The notes under the pieces are model-generated. The model searched no databases, was not told where the DNA came from, and saw nothing but the letters and a program-made list of their open reading frames with translations. From NCBI RefSeq assembly GCF_947489565.1, contig NZ_CANLEA010000010.1, forward strand, positions 62,001 to 126,000: a stretch of 64,000 nucleotides of DNA, given 5' to 3'. Below, piece by piece: positions 36,301 to 45,351 of the stretch; position 1 is the stretch's first letter; every line of letters begins with the position of its first letter. Source of the stretch: an uncultured Kordia sp. Lineage in GTDB: Bacteria; Bacteroidota; Bacteroidia; Flavobacteriales; Flavobacteriaceae. Made by a program: the position numbers and the translations under genes.

Positions 36301-36797
36301 CCTGATAATTGTGTTGGCGTAAAAGCAACAATATTAAGAACTTCGGTTGTATAAGTTTCTGAAGTCCCTGAACAAAAATCATTTGTTGGAGCTCCTGCTG
36401 TATCAGCATTAAATGGTTGTCCTATAATATTCCAAGTGCTTGCATCTGCATCCCAGTATTCAAATTGTAGAATGTCATCATTGTTATAATTATAAACAAA
36501 ATCACCAGAAATGGTAATCCAAGTTTCTCCTGCTGCATGCGCAGCCGTTAAATCAATTACTGGTGATTCTGCCGCAATATCATCATCACTTCCATTTCCA
36601 GCATCGTCATCATCAAAAGCGAAATTTGGTGAAACTGTAGGATCAGCTTCCAATGCTAAAGGATCTGCATTGTATGTTCCTGTAAGCGTCCAAGCTCCAT
36701 TAGGCCACATTGCATTTTGATTTAATGTTTGAGCATACCCAATATAGGTAAATGCAAAAAACATTATAAATAAAGTTTTAAGTGTAGTTTTTCTCAT
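33390..36797 (-). CDS. Large T9SS surface protein with FnIII, MAM-like and CUB-like domains
   Basis: A 1135-residue secreted protein. After a signal peptide (1-22) comes an N-terminal ~180-residue domain, then FnIII (~200-290), MAM/choice-of-anchor J-like (~295-460), FnIII (~465-555), MAM-like (~560-725), two FnIII (~730-915), a CUB-like domain (~925-1050, with TICPDMAGEGV and CWDRND) and a T9SS sorting domain (~1055-1135, ending VVKFVR). FnIII repeats share the TADLSW/TADLGWTENG strand. It is rich in Gly, Thr and Asp and is likely an adhesin or cell-surface matrix protein. The paralogue at 37077 has one FnIII-MAM pair fewer. Confidence 0.82.
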   Translation of the reverse strand: MRKTTLKTLFIMFFAFTYIGYAQTLNQNAMWPNGAWTLTGTYNADPLALEADPTVSPNFAFDDDDAGNGSDDDIAAESPVIDLTAAHAAGETWITISGDFVYNYNNDDILQFEYWDADASTWNIIGQPFNADTAGAPTNDFCSGTSETYTTEVLNIVAFTPTQLSGFQYRIYFDDLVGGPGFEWGFCFDSPTITSAAPPTCPDPSTLAAANITASTADLSWLESGSATAWDVEIVTAGTAPTGTPTATGVSNPYTAMGLMDNTEYDFYVRANCGVDGVSNWIGPFTFRTACTAFTAPYTENFETFTTSGSAFASENCWEGTGGAYFWESAPGTDAGSGGTGPDPSITTGNYFYTEASNGTAGDTTDLISPLVDLSGLTTPSLTFNYHMFGGEIGTLDVLVNGTTNVWTLSGQQQTSATAEWELATVDLSAFAGQTISVTFRGTSAGTFEGDISIDNVVFDELPTCTSPNALTISNITDTTADLGWTENGTATIWDIEIVTAGTPPTGTPTATGVTNPYTATGLTENTEYDFYVRADCGVDGTSTWAGPFTFRTACAPIAATYTEDFETFTTATTAFVSENCWSATNTSGSYFWESAPGTDVGSGGTGPAPSITTGNYFYTEASGSAIGDAAELLSPQVDLTALTAPALTFNYHMFGMQIGSLEVIISGSTVWSLSGQQQGGETEPWELAVVDLAAYAGQTVTVTFRARSAGSFEGDIAIDNISFTELPACPTPNGLTVTNIMDTSADLGWTENGTSTAWDIEIVDITGGGMATGTPTVSGVTNPYTAMGLTQNNDYSFYVRADCGGGTFSAWAGPFSFTTLETCPAPNGLTATNITETTADLGWTENGMATSWNIELVDITAGGTATGTATASGVMNPYMATGLVGDNNYEFYVQADCGPDGVSAWAGPFAFNTPYVAVPPDCTNGIFLDSGGASGDYSSNEDITYTICPDMAGEGVQVTFSSFNTENNGAAACYDGLTVHNGADAMATTIDPPGGGTIWCWDRNDTPAVGTGDLQGMTIISTDASGCLTFVFTSDGSVTRPGWEATVTCAPLSVESAETRGFIHYVNTITNSFVVNAQSTIKSIEVYNLVGQILTTAKPNATEGEANLGSVKNGVYFARVTLENGRTSVVKFVR

Positions 36798-37024
36798 GTA
36801 TATGGTTGTTAAATAGTTGTATATAAATATATGAATTATTTACATACAACTGCTTACCAACTACACATCTCTCGTTTATAAGCAGTAAAAACGGTTATTT
36901 GATCGTTAGTTTTACTACTAAGACACTTTACTTTATCTAAAATCGAGAAAAACTTATTTATCTACATATAAATAGTATTACAATATTTTTGAGAATAAGT
37001 ATACTCATTAAAACAGGAAATAAA

Positions 37025-37052
37025 AAAAGCTGCTCAATATTGAGCAGCTTTT
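37025..37052 (-). terminator. Intrinsic terminator of the 865-residue surface protein gene
   Basis: Twelve-base-pair stem (37025-37036 with 37041-37052) with loop ATAT, and an A-run to the left on the plus strand. Its sequence is close to the terminator after the paralogue at 33339, as expected if the gene and its end were duplicated together. Confidence 0.88.
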
Positions 37053-37076
37053 CATTATAATATATTGTTTAGAAGG

Positions 37077-39674
37077 TTACTTCACGAATTTTACAACTGA
37101 AGTTCTTCCGTTTTCTAATGTTACTCTTGCAAAGTACACTCCATTCTTAACTGAACCTAAGTTCGCTTCTCCTGCAGCAGCATTTGGCTTCGCAGTCGTA
37201 ATGATTTGTCCAACTAAGTTGAATACTTCAATAGAATTGATAGTACTTTGTGCGTTTACTACAAAGCTGTTGTTTACAGTATCTACATAGTGTAAGAAAC
37301 CTCTAACTTCTGCAGACTCTACTGATAATGGTGCACAAGTTACATTTGCAGTCCATCCTGGTCTTGTAACAGAACCATCAGATGTAAATACGAATGTTAA
37401 ACATCCAGAAGCATCTGTAGACGTAATAGTCATACCTTGTAAGTCTCCTGAACCATCAGCAGGCGTGTCATTTCTATCCCAACACCAAATTGTTCCGCCT
37501 CCAGCAGGATCAATAGTTGTTGCCATAGCATCTGCACCGTTGTGAATAGTTAGTCCATCCCAACATCCAGTTCCATTATTTTCAGCAGAGAAGAATGTAA
37601 ATTCAACATTTACACCATCTCCAGCCATATCTGGACAGATTGTATATGTAATATTTTCACCAACACCGTAATCTCCTGAGTTACCTCCTGAATCTAAGAA
37701 GATACCATTAGTACAAGATGGCGGTACTGCAACATAAGGTGTTGCAAATGCAAATGGTCCTGCCCAAGCAGATAATCCACCTGGTCCACAATCAGCTTGT
37801 ACATAGAATTCATAGTTATTATCTCCAACTAAACCTGTAGCTGAATAAGGGTTCATAACTCCTGTAGCTGTAGCAGTTCCTGTTGCTGTTCCTCCAGCTG
37901 TTATGTCTACTAATTCAATATTCCAAGTAGTTGCAGTTCCATTTTCTGTCCAACCTAAGTCAGCACTAGTCTCCATAATATTTGTAGCGGTTAATCCTGA
38001 TGGCGCTGGGCAAGTTTCTAACGTTGAGAAGTTAAATGGTCCAGCCCATGCAGAGAATGTTCCTCCACCACAATCAGCTCTTACATAAAAAGCATAATCA
38101 TTGTTTTGAGTAAGTCCCATTGCTGAGTAAGGATTCGCAACTCCTGTAGCTGTTGGCGTACCTGTTGCCATTCCTCCACCAGTTACATCAACGATTTCAA
38201 CATCCCAAACTGTAGCTGTTCCGTTTTCTGTCCATCCTAAATCAGCAGTAGTATCTGTGATCATTGTAGCTGTTAATGCATTTGGCAATGGACATGCTGG
38301 TAATTCAGTAAATGATACATTATCAATAGCAATATCTCCTTCAAAAGTTCCTACTGCTGTTGCTCTAAACGTTACAGTAATCGATTGTCCTGCATACGCA
38401 GCTAAATCAACAACTGCTAGTTCCCATGGTGCAGTAGCAGTTCCTTGTTGTTGTCCTGATAATGTCCAAACATTTGTTGTTCCATTAACAATTACATCTA
38501 AAGTACCAATTTGTGCACCGAACATGTGATAGTTAAATGTTAATGCAGGCGCAGTCAATGCTGTTAAGTCTACTAATGGAGAAACTAATTCAGCTACATC
38601 TCCGTTTGCTGCTCCAGAAGCTTCAGTATAAAAATAATTTCCTGTAGTAATTGTTGGATCTGGTCCTGTTCCTCCTGACCCTGCATCTGTACCAGCTGCA
38701 GATTCCCAGAAGTAAGATCCTCCAGTATTAGTTCCTGTCCAGCAGTTTTCAGCTGCAAATGCTGCATCTACTGCAGGTGTAAACGTTTCAAAGTCTTCTG
38801 TATATGTTGCTGCAATTGCTGCACAAGCAGTTCTAAATGTGAATGGTCCAATCCAGTTAGATGTTCCAGATCCACCACAATCAGCTCTTACATAAAAGTC
38901 ATATAATGTATCAGCAGTAAGTCCAGTAGCTCCATAAGGATTCATTACCCCAGAAGCAGTTGGTGTTCCTGTTGCCATTGCACCACTAGTTACAACTTCT
39001 ACATCCCATGCTGTTGCTGTTCCGTTTTCTGTCCATCCTAAATCAGCAGTAGTATCTGCGATATTTGTTGCTGTTAACATAGAAGGGTCAATACATGATG
39101 GCGGTGCAGCAGATGTAATAGTTGGTGAAGTTACACACCATCCCCATTGCCAACCTCCTTGGTCATTATAAGATATTCTATATTGGAATCCTGACAACTG
39201 AGTACCTGTAAATCCAGAAATATCGAGTACTGGAGTCGTATATGCTTCTGTGTTAGCACATGTTTGAAAGTCATTGACAGTAGAATTTCCTGCAAATGTA
39301 TATAACGTAGACCATGTCATTGCGTCTGCGTCATACGTTTCAATAATTAAGACGTCTCCACCAAGAGCTCTATACGTAAATGCACTATTGATAGTAATCC
39401 AAGTTTCTCCTGCTCCACTAGCTGCAGTAAGATCGATTACTGGTGAAGTTGCAATGATATCATCTGCTGATCCGTTTCCGGCAGCATCATCATCCCAAGT
39501 TAAAGAGGTACCAGCACCAGTAGGATCTGAAAGTAATCCTCCAGCTGTGTAAGTACCTGAAAGCGACCAACCGGCGTTAGGCCAGTTTGCTGCCTGGTTT
39601 AATGTTTGAGAGGTACCAATAAAGGTCCCAAACAAGCACATTACCATAAAAATTTTAAGTGTAATTTTTCTCAT
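37077..39674 (-). CDS. Large T9SS surface protein, shorter paralogue
   Basis: An 865-residue secreted protein with signal peptide (1-23), the same N-terminal domain, FnIII (~185-280), one MAM-like domain (~290-455), two FnIII (~460-640), the CUB-like domain (~655-780) and a T9SS sorting domain nearly identical to that of the 1135-residue paralogue at 33390-36797. Relative to that paralogue it lacks one FnIII plus MAM-like unit of about 270 residues. Each gene has its own terminator, so they are separate transcripts. Probably an adhesin-like surface protein; no ligand is known. Confidence 0.82.
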   Translation of the reverse strand: MRKITLKIFMVMCLFGTFIGTSQTLNQAANWPNAGWSLSGTYTAGGLLSDPTGAGTSLTWDDDAAGNGSADDIIATSPVIDLTAASGAGETWITINSAFTYRALGGDVLIIETYDADAMTWSTLYTFAGNSTVNDFQTCANTEAYTTPVLDISGFTGTQLSGFQYRISYNDQGGWQWGWCVTSPTITSAAPPSCIDPSMLTATNIADTTADLGWTENGTATAWDVEVVTSGAMATGTPTASGVMNPYGATGLTADTLYDFYVRADCGGSGTSNWIGPFTFRTACAAIAATYTEDFETFTPAVDAAFAAENCWTGTNTGGSYFWESAAGTDAGSGGTGPDPTITTGNYFYTEASGAANGDVAELVSPLVDLTALTAPALTFNYHMFGAQIGTLDVIVNGTTNVWTLSGQQQGTATAPWELAVVDLAAYAGQSITVTFRATAVGTFEGDIAIDNVSFTELPACPLPNALTATMITDTTADLGWTENGTATVWDVEIVDVTGGGMATGTPTATGVANPYSAMGLTQNNDYAFYVRADCGGGTFSAWAGPFNFSTLETCPAPSGLTATNIMETSADLGWTENGTATTWNIELVDITAGGTATGTATATGVMNPYSATGLVGDNNYEFYVQADCGPGGLSAWAGPFAFATPYVAVPPSCTNGIFLDSGGNSGDYGVGENITYTICPDMAGDGVNVEFTFFSAENNGTGCWDGLTIHNGADAMATTIDPAGGGTIWCWDRNDTPADGSGDLQGMTITSTDASGCLTFVFTSDGSVTRPGWTANVTCAPLSVESAEVRGFLHYVDTVNNSFVVNAQSTINSIEVFNLVGQIITTAKPNAAAGEANLGSVKNGVYFARVTLENGRTSVVKFVK

Positions 39675-39819
39675 AAAAAGTTTGATTTTTTGTTAGTTAG
39701 TTGAATATCAATTGAAAGAACCACATTTTTTTTGAATCAACCATGTTAATATCGATAAAAGAACATTTTTTGTCGACAAAACACCCAAAAAGCGGTTTTT
39801 CTTACGGTTTATATTTACA

Positions 39820-41550
39820 TTATTTTAACATTATTTTTTTATTAAAAACGGCTTTTTCACCCAATATTTTAAGCGTATAATAACCTGAAGATAATGTTGA
39901 AATATCCATGTAATTTTGAGGCGTTATTTTTCCATTTTTTACTTGTACTCCTCGACTGTCAAAAATGACATATTTATAGGTCTCGTTTGTAGTTGTTTGT
40001 AGCCAAATTTTTCCGTTAGTTGGGTTTGGATATACTTGAACAGCATTTCTTTCTTGAAATTCCTCAGTACTTAAAGGACTACTTCCTTCTAAAATAGTTA
40101 AAGCTTGATTTGGTATTACATCATATATAATGTCTTGCGCACCTCCTAACCAAGTAACTTTTACATATTCTATTGTTGTATTGACTCCTATACCAAAGAA
40201 TTCTGTTTCTGAGTTTTGCGAAATATAACCTTCTCCACATACAGTATATCTGTACTGAGATACTCCTTCACTTTTGAGTTCTATAATAGCTCCAACTCCT
40301 TGTTTATTGCTTGCAACACCTTCTAAATTGACTTTTAGCCAATTATTACTAGAAGTCGTTTGGTTTTTCCACAAAAAGATATCATCTCCGCCAGAGTTGC
40401 TCACTATAATTTCAGGAAAACCATCATTATCCGTATCTCCAATAGCATTTGCATAACTTTCAGTATTATCATTTTCGAAACCAGAGCTTCCTAAAATGCT
40501 AAATGTGCCATTACCATTGTTTGTGTAGAATGCTGCTGAAATAAGGCTTGGGACTCCTCCATCAAGTGATCCACTTACGTATAAGTCTAAATCACCATCA
40601 TTTTCAGCATCTAAAAAGACGGATCCCCATGCAATGCTTTCAAACATGGTTCCTGTATCAGAAGCAATGTTTGTAAATGTTCCATCGCCATTGTTTCGCA
40701 ATAAATAATTTCCTGGAATTCCATTGGTTACATAAATATCAAACCAACTGTCTCTATCAAAATCAGCAATCGTAACTGACATTGCATCAATTGCTAGATT
40801 GGTTCCTGATTCTTCACTTACATCCGAAAAAGTACCATCGCCATTATTTTTATATAAAATATTTGTGGTATTCACTTTATCGTTTGCCATGTATATATCC
40901 TGCCATCCATCATTATTATAGTCAAAGAATGCAGAACAGAATGATAAGTGACTTCCATTGTCTATTCCTGCAGCTGCACTTACATTTGAAAAAGTACCAT
41001 CACCGTTATTTTTGTATAAATAATTTGGTTGTGGCGTACTTAATCCTCTGTTGCATAGAAAAACATCTAAGTATCCATCATTATTATAATCGCCCCAAGA
41101 AGCTCCAAAGTTATCTTGAGCTGCCGTTGGTAAGCCACAACTTATAGTTACATCTACTAGAGTAGTTCCGCTATTTCTGTATAAACGACTTCCATCAACA
41201 TCGCCAGAAACATATAAATCTTTATCGCCATCATTATCAAAATCTACCCAGATTACTTGTTTTTGTTGCGCATTGTTATTTGGAACCAATGTAGTTTCAA
41301 GCGCATAAGTTCCATCTCCGTTATTTCTGTAAATCTTTAAAGGATCGCCACTTTGTGTACCAATGGTAATATCGTCCCATCCGTCATCATTATAATCACA
41401 AAAAGAAATTCCATTTCCTAGATATGTAGTTCCGCTAAAATCATCCACACCCAATGTGGTCGCTTGATTTTCAAAATAAGCTTGTGCATTTAGCTGAAAA
41501 CAGATGATATAAATAATAAACGAAAAGGAGAAGCGTAGTCGTCTTTTCAT
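39820..41550 (-). CDS. T9SS-exported FG-GAP repeat protein with ASPIC/UnbV domain
   Basis: A 576-residue exported protein. After the signal peptide (about 1-24) there are at least seven FG-GAP/VCBS repeats of the form FxDYNNDGWxDI(Y/T)xxN with NNGDGTF blocks, each a Ca-binding propeller blade. The ASPIC/UnbV domain follows at about 400-480 (NNWLKVNLEGVASNKQGVGA, EGYISQNSE) and then a T9SS sorting domain (VYPNPTNGKIWLQ) at ~500-576. Likely a cell-surface protein; function is unknown. Monocistronic. Confidence 0.88.
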   Translation of the reverse strand: MKRRLRFSFSFIIYIICFQLNAQAYFENQATTLGVDDFSGTTYLGNGISFCDYNDDGWDDITIGTQSGDPLKIYRNNGDGTYALETTLVPNNNAQQKQVIWVDFDNDGDKDLYVSGDVDGSRLYRNSGTTLVDVTISCGLPTAAQDNFGASWGDYNNDGYLDVFLCNRGLSTPQPNYLYKNNGDGTFSNVSAAAGIDNGSHLSFCSAFFDYNNDGWQDIYMANDKVNTTNILYKNNGDGTFSDVSEESGTNLAIDAMSVTIADFDRDSWFDIYVTNGIPGNYLLRNNGDGTFTNIASDTGTMFESIAWGSVFLDAENDGDLDLYVSGSLDGGVPSLISAAFYTNNGNGTFSILGSSGFENDNTESYANAIGDTDNDGFPEIIVSNSGGDDIFLWKNQTTSSNNWLKVNLEGVASNKQGVGAIIELKSEGVSQYRYTVCGEGYISQNSETEFFGIGVNTTIEYVKVTWLGGAQDIIYDVIPNQALTILEGSSPLSTEEFQERNAVQVYPNPTNGKIWLQTTTNETYKYVIFDSRGVQVKNGKITPQNYMDISTLSSGYYTLKILGEKAVFNKKIMLK

Positions 41551-41787
41551 AGGCAGTCGGTAAATAAATTATTGAGTTCGAGACTCCTAAACTATTAAAA
41601 CAACTTAAATTTCACAAATATTTAACACTAATATACTCATGAAGCACAATGATAAAGCATCTAACTTCTAATAAAACCTACGTGTTTACTAAGCTTAAAC
41701 AGTAATAAGTATTTTTTGATTTCTTTTCTAAAAATCACAGCATCTTTATCAATACTAATTTTCTGTACACTTTTTCCAAAAAAAATA

Positions 41788-41808
41788 CCTCTAAGTTAAA
41801 CTTAGAGG
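41788..41808 (-). terminator. Intrinsic terminator after fabI
   Basis: Eight-base-pair stem CCTCTAAG / CTTAGAGG (41788-41795 with 41801-41808), loop TTAAA, followed on the minus strand by a T-run. It sits 27 bases past the fabI stop. Confidence 0.8.
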
Positions 41809-41834
41809 CACTTTCATTTTTGATAAAATATTTT

Positions 41835-42650
41835 TTATTCTTCTGTGAATCTTTCTATTACTTCTTGGCTGACACCTGTATTTGAGAATCCACCATCATT
41901 GTATAAGTTTTGCATAGTTACTCTCTTTGTTAAGTCAGAGAATAAGCTGACTGTATAGTTTGCGCAGTCTAAAGCAGTTGCATTTCCAAGCGGTGACATT
42001 TTTTCTGCATACGAGATAAATCCTCCAAAACCTTTTACACCTTGACCTGCTGTTGTAGGAGTTGGCGATTGAGAAATTGTGTTGACACGTACTTTTTTAT
42101 CTTTTCCGAAAAAGTATCCAAAACTACGCGCAATTGATTCCAAGTATGCTTTGTTATCTGCCATATCGTTGTAATCTGGAAATGTACGTTGTGCTGCCAT
42201 ATATGTCAATGCAACAATACTTCCCCACTCATTCATTGCGTCGGTTTTGTATAATGTTTGCATTACTTTGTGAAAAGATACTGCAGAAACATCCCAACCT
42301 TTAGTCATCCAATCGTATTTTAAATCTGTATAATGTCTTCCTTTACGAACATTTACAGACATTCCGATAGAATGCAATACAAAGTCAATTTTCCCGCCAA
42401 GGATTTCCATTGACTTTTCTATTAGGTTTTGAATATCTTCGAGGTTTGTAGCATCAGCAGGAATAATTTCTGAACCAGTTTTTTCTGCTAATTCATTTAT
42501 TTTTCCCATACGCATTGCAATTGGCGCATTTGTTAATACAAATGTTCCTCCTTCTTCATGCACGCGTTCAGCAGTTTTCCATGCGATAGAGTTTTCGTCT
42601 AAAGCACCAAATATGATCCCTTTTTTTCCTTTTAATAAGTTATATGACAT
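41835..42650 (-). CDS. fabI: Enoyl-[acyl-carrier-protein] reductase [NADH]
   Basis: A 271-residue short-chain-dehydrogenase-type enoyl-ACP reductase, the last step of each round of fatty acid elongation. The dinucleotide motif GIIFGALDENSIAW is the FabI variant, the active pair is Tyr160-x6-Lys167 (YNDMADNK), with Tyr150 before it, and SQSPTPTTAGQGVKGF is the substrate loop. Length is normal. A -7 element at 42680-42687 and a terminator at 41788-41808 show it is monocistronic. Confidence 0.95.
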   Translation of the reverse strand: MSYNLLKGKKGIIFGALDENSIAWKTAERVHEEGGTFVLTNAPIAMRMGKINELAEKTGSEIIPADATNLEDIQNLIEKSMEILGGKIDFVLHSIGMSVNVRKGRHYTDLKYDWMTKGWDVSAVSFHKVMQTLYKTDAMNEWGSIVALTYMAAQRTFPDYNDMADNKAYLESIARSFGYFFGKDKKVRVNTISQSPTPTTAGQGVKGFGGFISYAEKMSPLGNATALDCANYTVSLFSDLTKRVTMQNLYNDGGFSNTGVSQEVIERFTEE

Positions 42651-42679
42651 GCTTGTTATTTTTAAGTCGTTTGGTGGTT

Positions 42680-42687
42680 CAAATATA
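42680..42687 (-). promoter_or_regulatory. Putative -7 promoter element of fabI
   Basis: CAAATATA on the plus strand reads TATATTTG on the minus strand, a full match to TAnnTTTG, 30 bases before the fabI ATG. The -33 box at 19-21 bases is not clear. Confidence 0.4.
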
Positions 42688-42734
42688 TGGTAAAAGATTG
42701 AAATGATCGATTTCTAAGGTTCGAAACTTCTTTT

Positions 42735-44390
42735 TTAGGATTGTAACAATTCTTTTGCATTTGCCAAGGCTGAATCCGAAATTTTAGCGCCACTTAACAT
42801 CTGCGCAATTTCTTGTACGCGCTCTTCTGCATGCAACTGTTTTAATTGTGTAGTCGTAACTTCGTTTACATCTTGTTTGTATACTTTGAAGTGCTGTTTC
42901 CCTTTGGCTGCTATTTGCGGCAAATGCGTTATGGAAAATACTTGCATGCTTTTGCTCATTTGCTGCATGATTTTTGCCATTTTATTAGCCACTTCTCCAG
43001 AAACTCCTGTATCAATTTCATCAAACATAATGGTTGGCAATTGCATGTATTTTGATAAGATGGCTTTTATACATAACATAACGCGCGATAATTCTCCGCC
43101 AGAAGCCGCTTTTTTCAATTCATTAAAGCTTCCTCCTTTATTCGCCGAAAATAAGAACTGTAAATCATCCATACCATTGGCGTGAAACTGATTTCCTATA
43201 TGTACTTTGATTTCAAAACGTGCGTTCGGCATGCCAAGCATTGCTAACATATTTTCTAGCTGCTGCACTAATGTTGGAATTCCTTGCGAACGTTTTTTGT
43301 GAATTATCTTTGCTATTTGTTGCAGTTCCTTACTCAATTCTTGTAATTCTTTTTCTTTTCCTTGAATCACCGCATCTATGTTTTCTGAAACGGAAGCTTT
43401 TTCTGAAAGTTCTGTTTGAATCGAAAGTAATTCCTCTACGGTAAGTACATTGTGCTTTTTTTGCAGATCGAATATTTTTTGAAGCTTTCCAGAGATTTCT
43501 TCAAACAATGCTGGATCAAAAGAAACTTCTCCTTGCAAGTTGATGATTTCGTTATAAATATCATCCAATTCTATATACGAACTTTTAATACGTTCCGCCA
43601 ACTGTTGAAATTCTGGCGCAATTTCCGATAGTTTCCCCGAAGCGACTTGTAGTTCCGAAAGTAAATTTAAAACTCCTACTTGTTCGTCCGAAAGTATTTG
43701 TTCAGAAGTACTCAAATTTGTTTTAATATCTTCTGCGTTGTTTAAACGTTCATATTGCGCTTCTAAATCTGCCAGAATCAATCCTTCAAGTTTTGCCTCT
43801 TCCAATTCTTTCAACAAAAACATATTGTAATCGTGCTCTTTTTCTAAAGCTGCTTGTTCTTCTCGAATGTTACGCAATTCTTTTTGTGTGAATTGATAGT
43901 TTTTCAACACTTCTCTAAACGAATTGACTTCTTCTGAAACATTCGCCAAAATGTCAATGACTTGAAATTGAAATTGATTGTCGGTTAATTGTAGCGTTTG
44001 ATGTTGTGAGTGAATATCAATTAATTGATCACCTAGCGCATTCAATACATCCAAACGTACAGGCACATCGTTTACAAAAGCTCTTGATTTCCCCGAAGGC
44101 AATATTTCTCGACGCACAATGGTATCGTGATCGTAATCGAGATCTTTAGCTGCAAAGAAATTTTTGAGTTTGTATTTCTTAATAGAAAACTCAGCTTCAA
44201 TCACACATTTACGTGATTTGTCTTTTAAGGAGGATAAATCTGCTCGCTTCCCTAATATCAATGCCAGTCCTCCAAGAAGAATAGATTTTCCAGCTCCAGT
44301 TTCTCCGGTGATGATTGTCAATCCTTTATCAAATTCGACTTGTAAAGAATCAATGAGGGCAAAGTTTTTTATAGAAAGTTGTGTGAGCAA
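42735..44390 (-). CDS. recN: DNA repair protein RecN
   Basis: A 551-residue SMC-like ATPase that works in double-strand break repair. The P-loop is TGETGAGKSILLGG, a long coiled coil runs from about 155 to 365, then ABC signature ASGGELSRVMLCIKAIL and the Walker B/D-loop IMFDEIDTGVSGEVANKMA, followed by the SITHLPQIAAKG His switch. It lies 70 bases after the DUF4835 gene in the same direction, the usual flavobacterial order. Confidence 0.95.
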   Translation of the reverse strand: MLTQLSIKNFALIDSLQVEFDKGLTIITGETGAGKSILLGGLALILGKRADLSSLKDKSRKCVIEAEFSIKKYKLKNFFAAKDLDYDHDTIVRREILPSGKSRAFVNDVPVRLDVLNALGDQLIDIHSQHQTLQLTDNQFQFQVIDILANVSEEVNSFREVLKNYQFTQKELRNIREEQAALEKEHDYNMFLLKELEEAKLEGLILADLEAQYERLNNAEDIKTNLSTSEQILSDEQVGVLNLLSELQVASGKLSEIAPEFQQLAERIKSSYIELDDIYNEIINLQGEVSFDPALFEEISGKLQKIFDLQKKHNVLTVEELLSIQTELSEKASVSENIDAVIQGKEKELQELSKELQQIAKIIHKKRSQGIPTLVQQLENMLAMLGMPNARFEIKVHIGNQFHANGMDDLQFLFSANKGGSFNELKKAASGGELSRVMLCIKAILSKYMQLPTIMFDEIDTGVSGEVANKMAKIMQQMSKSMQVFSITHLPQIAAKGKQHFKVYKQDVNEVTTTQLKQLHAEERVQEIAQMLSGAKISDSALANAKELLQS

Positions 44391-44460
44391 TGCTGTAGAA
44401 TTTTGTTACGTTAGTTTTCCGCTCACAAAAATAGCGTATTGCTCTAAATTTTCGCTAAAA

Positions 44461-45351
44461 TCAGAATTTAATTTTTTCCCACTTGGTTGCGTGAAATGGC
44501 GCTACCTTATTTAAGGTTTCTACCAAGCGTACCACATTTATTTTTGGTCCACCAGAAAATATTCGCTGAATTTCTTCTGATTTGGCATCAAAAAATGTTT
44601 GTAATAAGAAAGAATTTGGTCTTCTATTGTTCAATGCTTTAAAGAGTTCTAGCGTTCCACCAATTGCGGATTTTGCTGCACGCGAATCGTCTGCCATTTT
44701 ATCCATTCCTACTCTGTGGTAGTTATACATTACAGTTCTGTATTCTTTGTGCGTGTTGTTTAACATGTTATCTAGTAAAGTCCAACGTGTACGATTTCCA
44801 TCTGCTTCTTTCCAACCTAAAAATGGTCCTGATTGTGAAAGATTGACAATTTGCTGTGCTTGTGCAAAATAATCTGATCCGCCACGAAGCGAAAACGTAT
44901 CTGCGTCAATTCCTAAAATTACATATACATAATACGCTACAACCGAAACTAAGTTTGATGTAAAAGCATTCGGATTGTATACAATTGGTTGAAATTCTTG
45001 ATAAATAAATCGAAACTGTCTGTCATTAAAGTTAAATACAGGCGATTCAAAAGATGAATTATAAATTGGACGTGATGATTGTACTTGGATGGTGGCTACA
45101 AATTCATCTGAATTGTATTGAGAAACATTAATCACCATGCTACAATTGATACGTTCTGTAGTAGCAAACTTTTTATTTGTCCACTGGGTTTTATTTACAA
45201 AATCATTCAACGAACGTTCGAGCGTTTTAAAGATTTGCTGATTGGTTTGATTGATTTGTTGTGTGTCAATAGTGATTTGACAGTTCAATTCTTGTGCTGT
45301 TGCAAAAGAAATTCCACATAAAAACAATAGACTTAAAACAAGATTACGCAT
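44461..45351 (-). CDS. DUF4835 family periplasmic protein
   Basis: A 296-residue exported protein with signal peptide (1-19, ending ATAQ). It opens with LNCQITIDTQQINQTN and carries blocks FVNKTQWTNKKFATTERINCSMVI and FNDRQFRFIYQEFQPI, as in DUF4835 proteins, which are restricted to Bacteroidota and almost always lie next to coaBC and recN. Function is unknown. Overlaps coaBC by 8 bases, so it is co-transcribed with it. Confidence 0.88.
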   Translation of the reverse strand: MRNLVLSLLFLCGISFATAQELNCQITIDTQQINQTNQQIFKTLERSLNDFVNKTQWTNKKFATTERINCSMVINVSQYNSDEFVATIQVQSSRPIYNSSFESPVFNFNDRQFRFIYQEFQPIVYNPNAFTSNLVSVVAYYVYVILGIDADTFSLRGGSDYFAQAQQIVNLSQSGPFLGWKEADGNRTRWTLLDNMLNNTHKEYRTVMYNYHRVGMDKMADDSRAAKSAIGGTLELFKALNNRRPNSFLLQTFFDAKSEEIQRIFSGGPKINVVRLVETLNKVAPFHATKWEKIKF

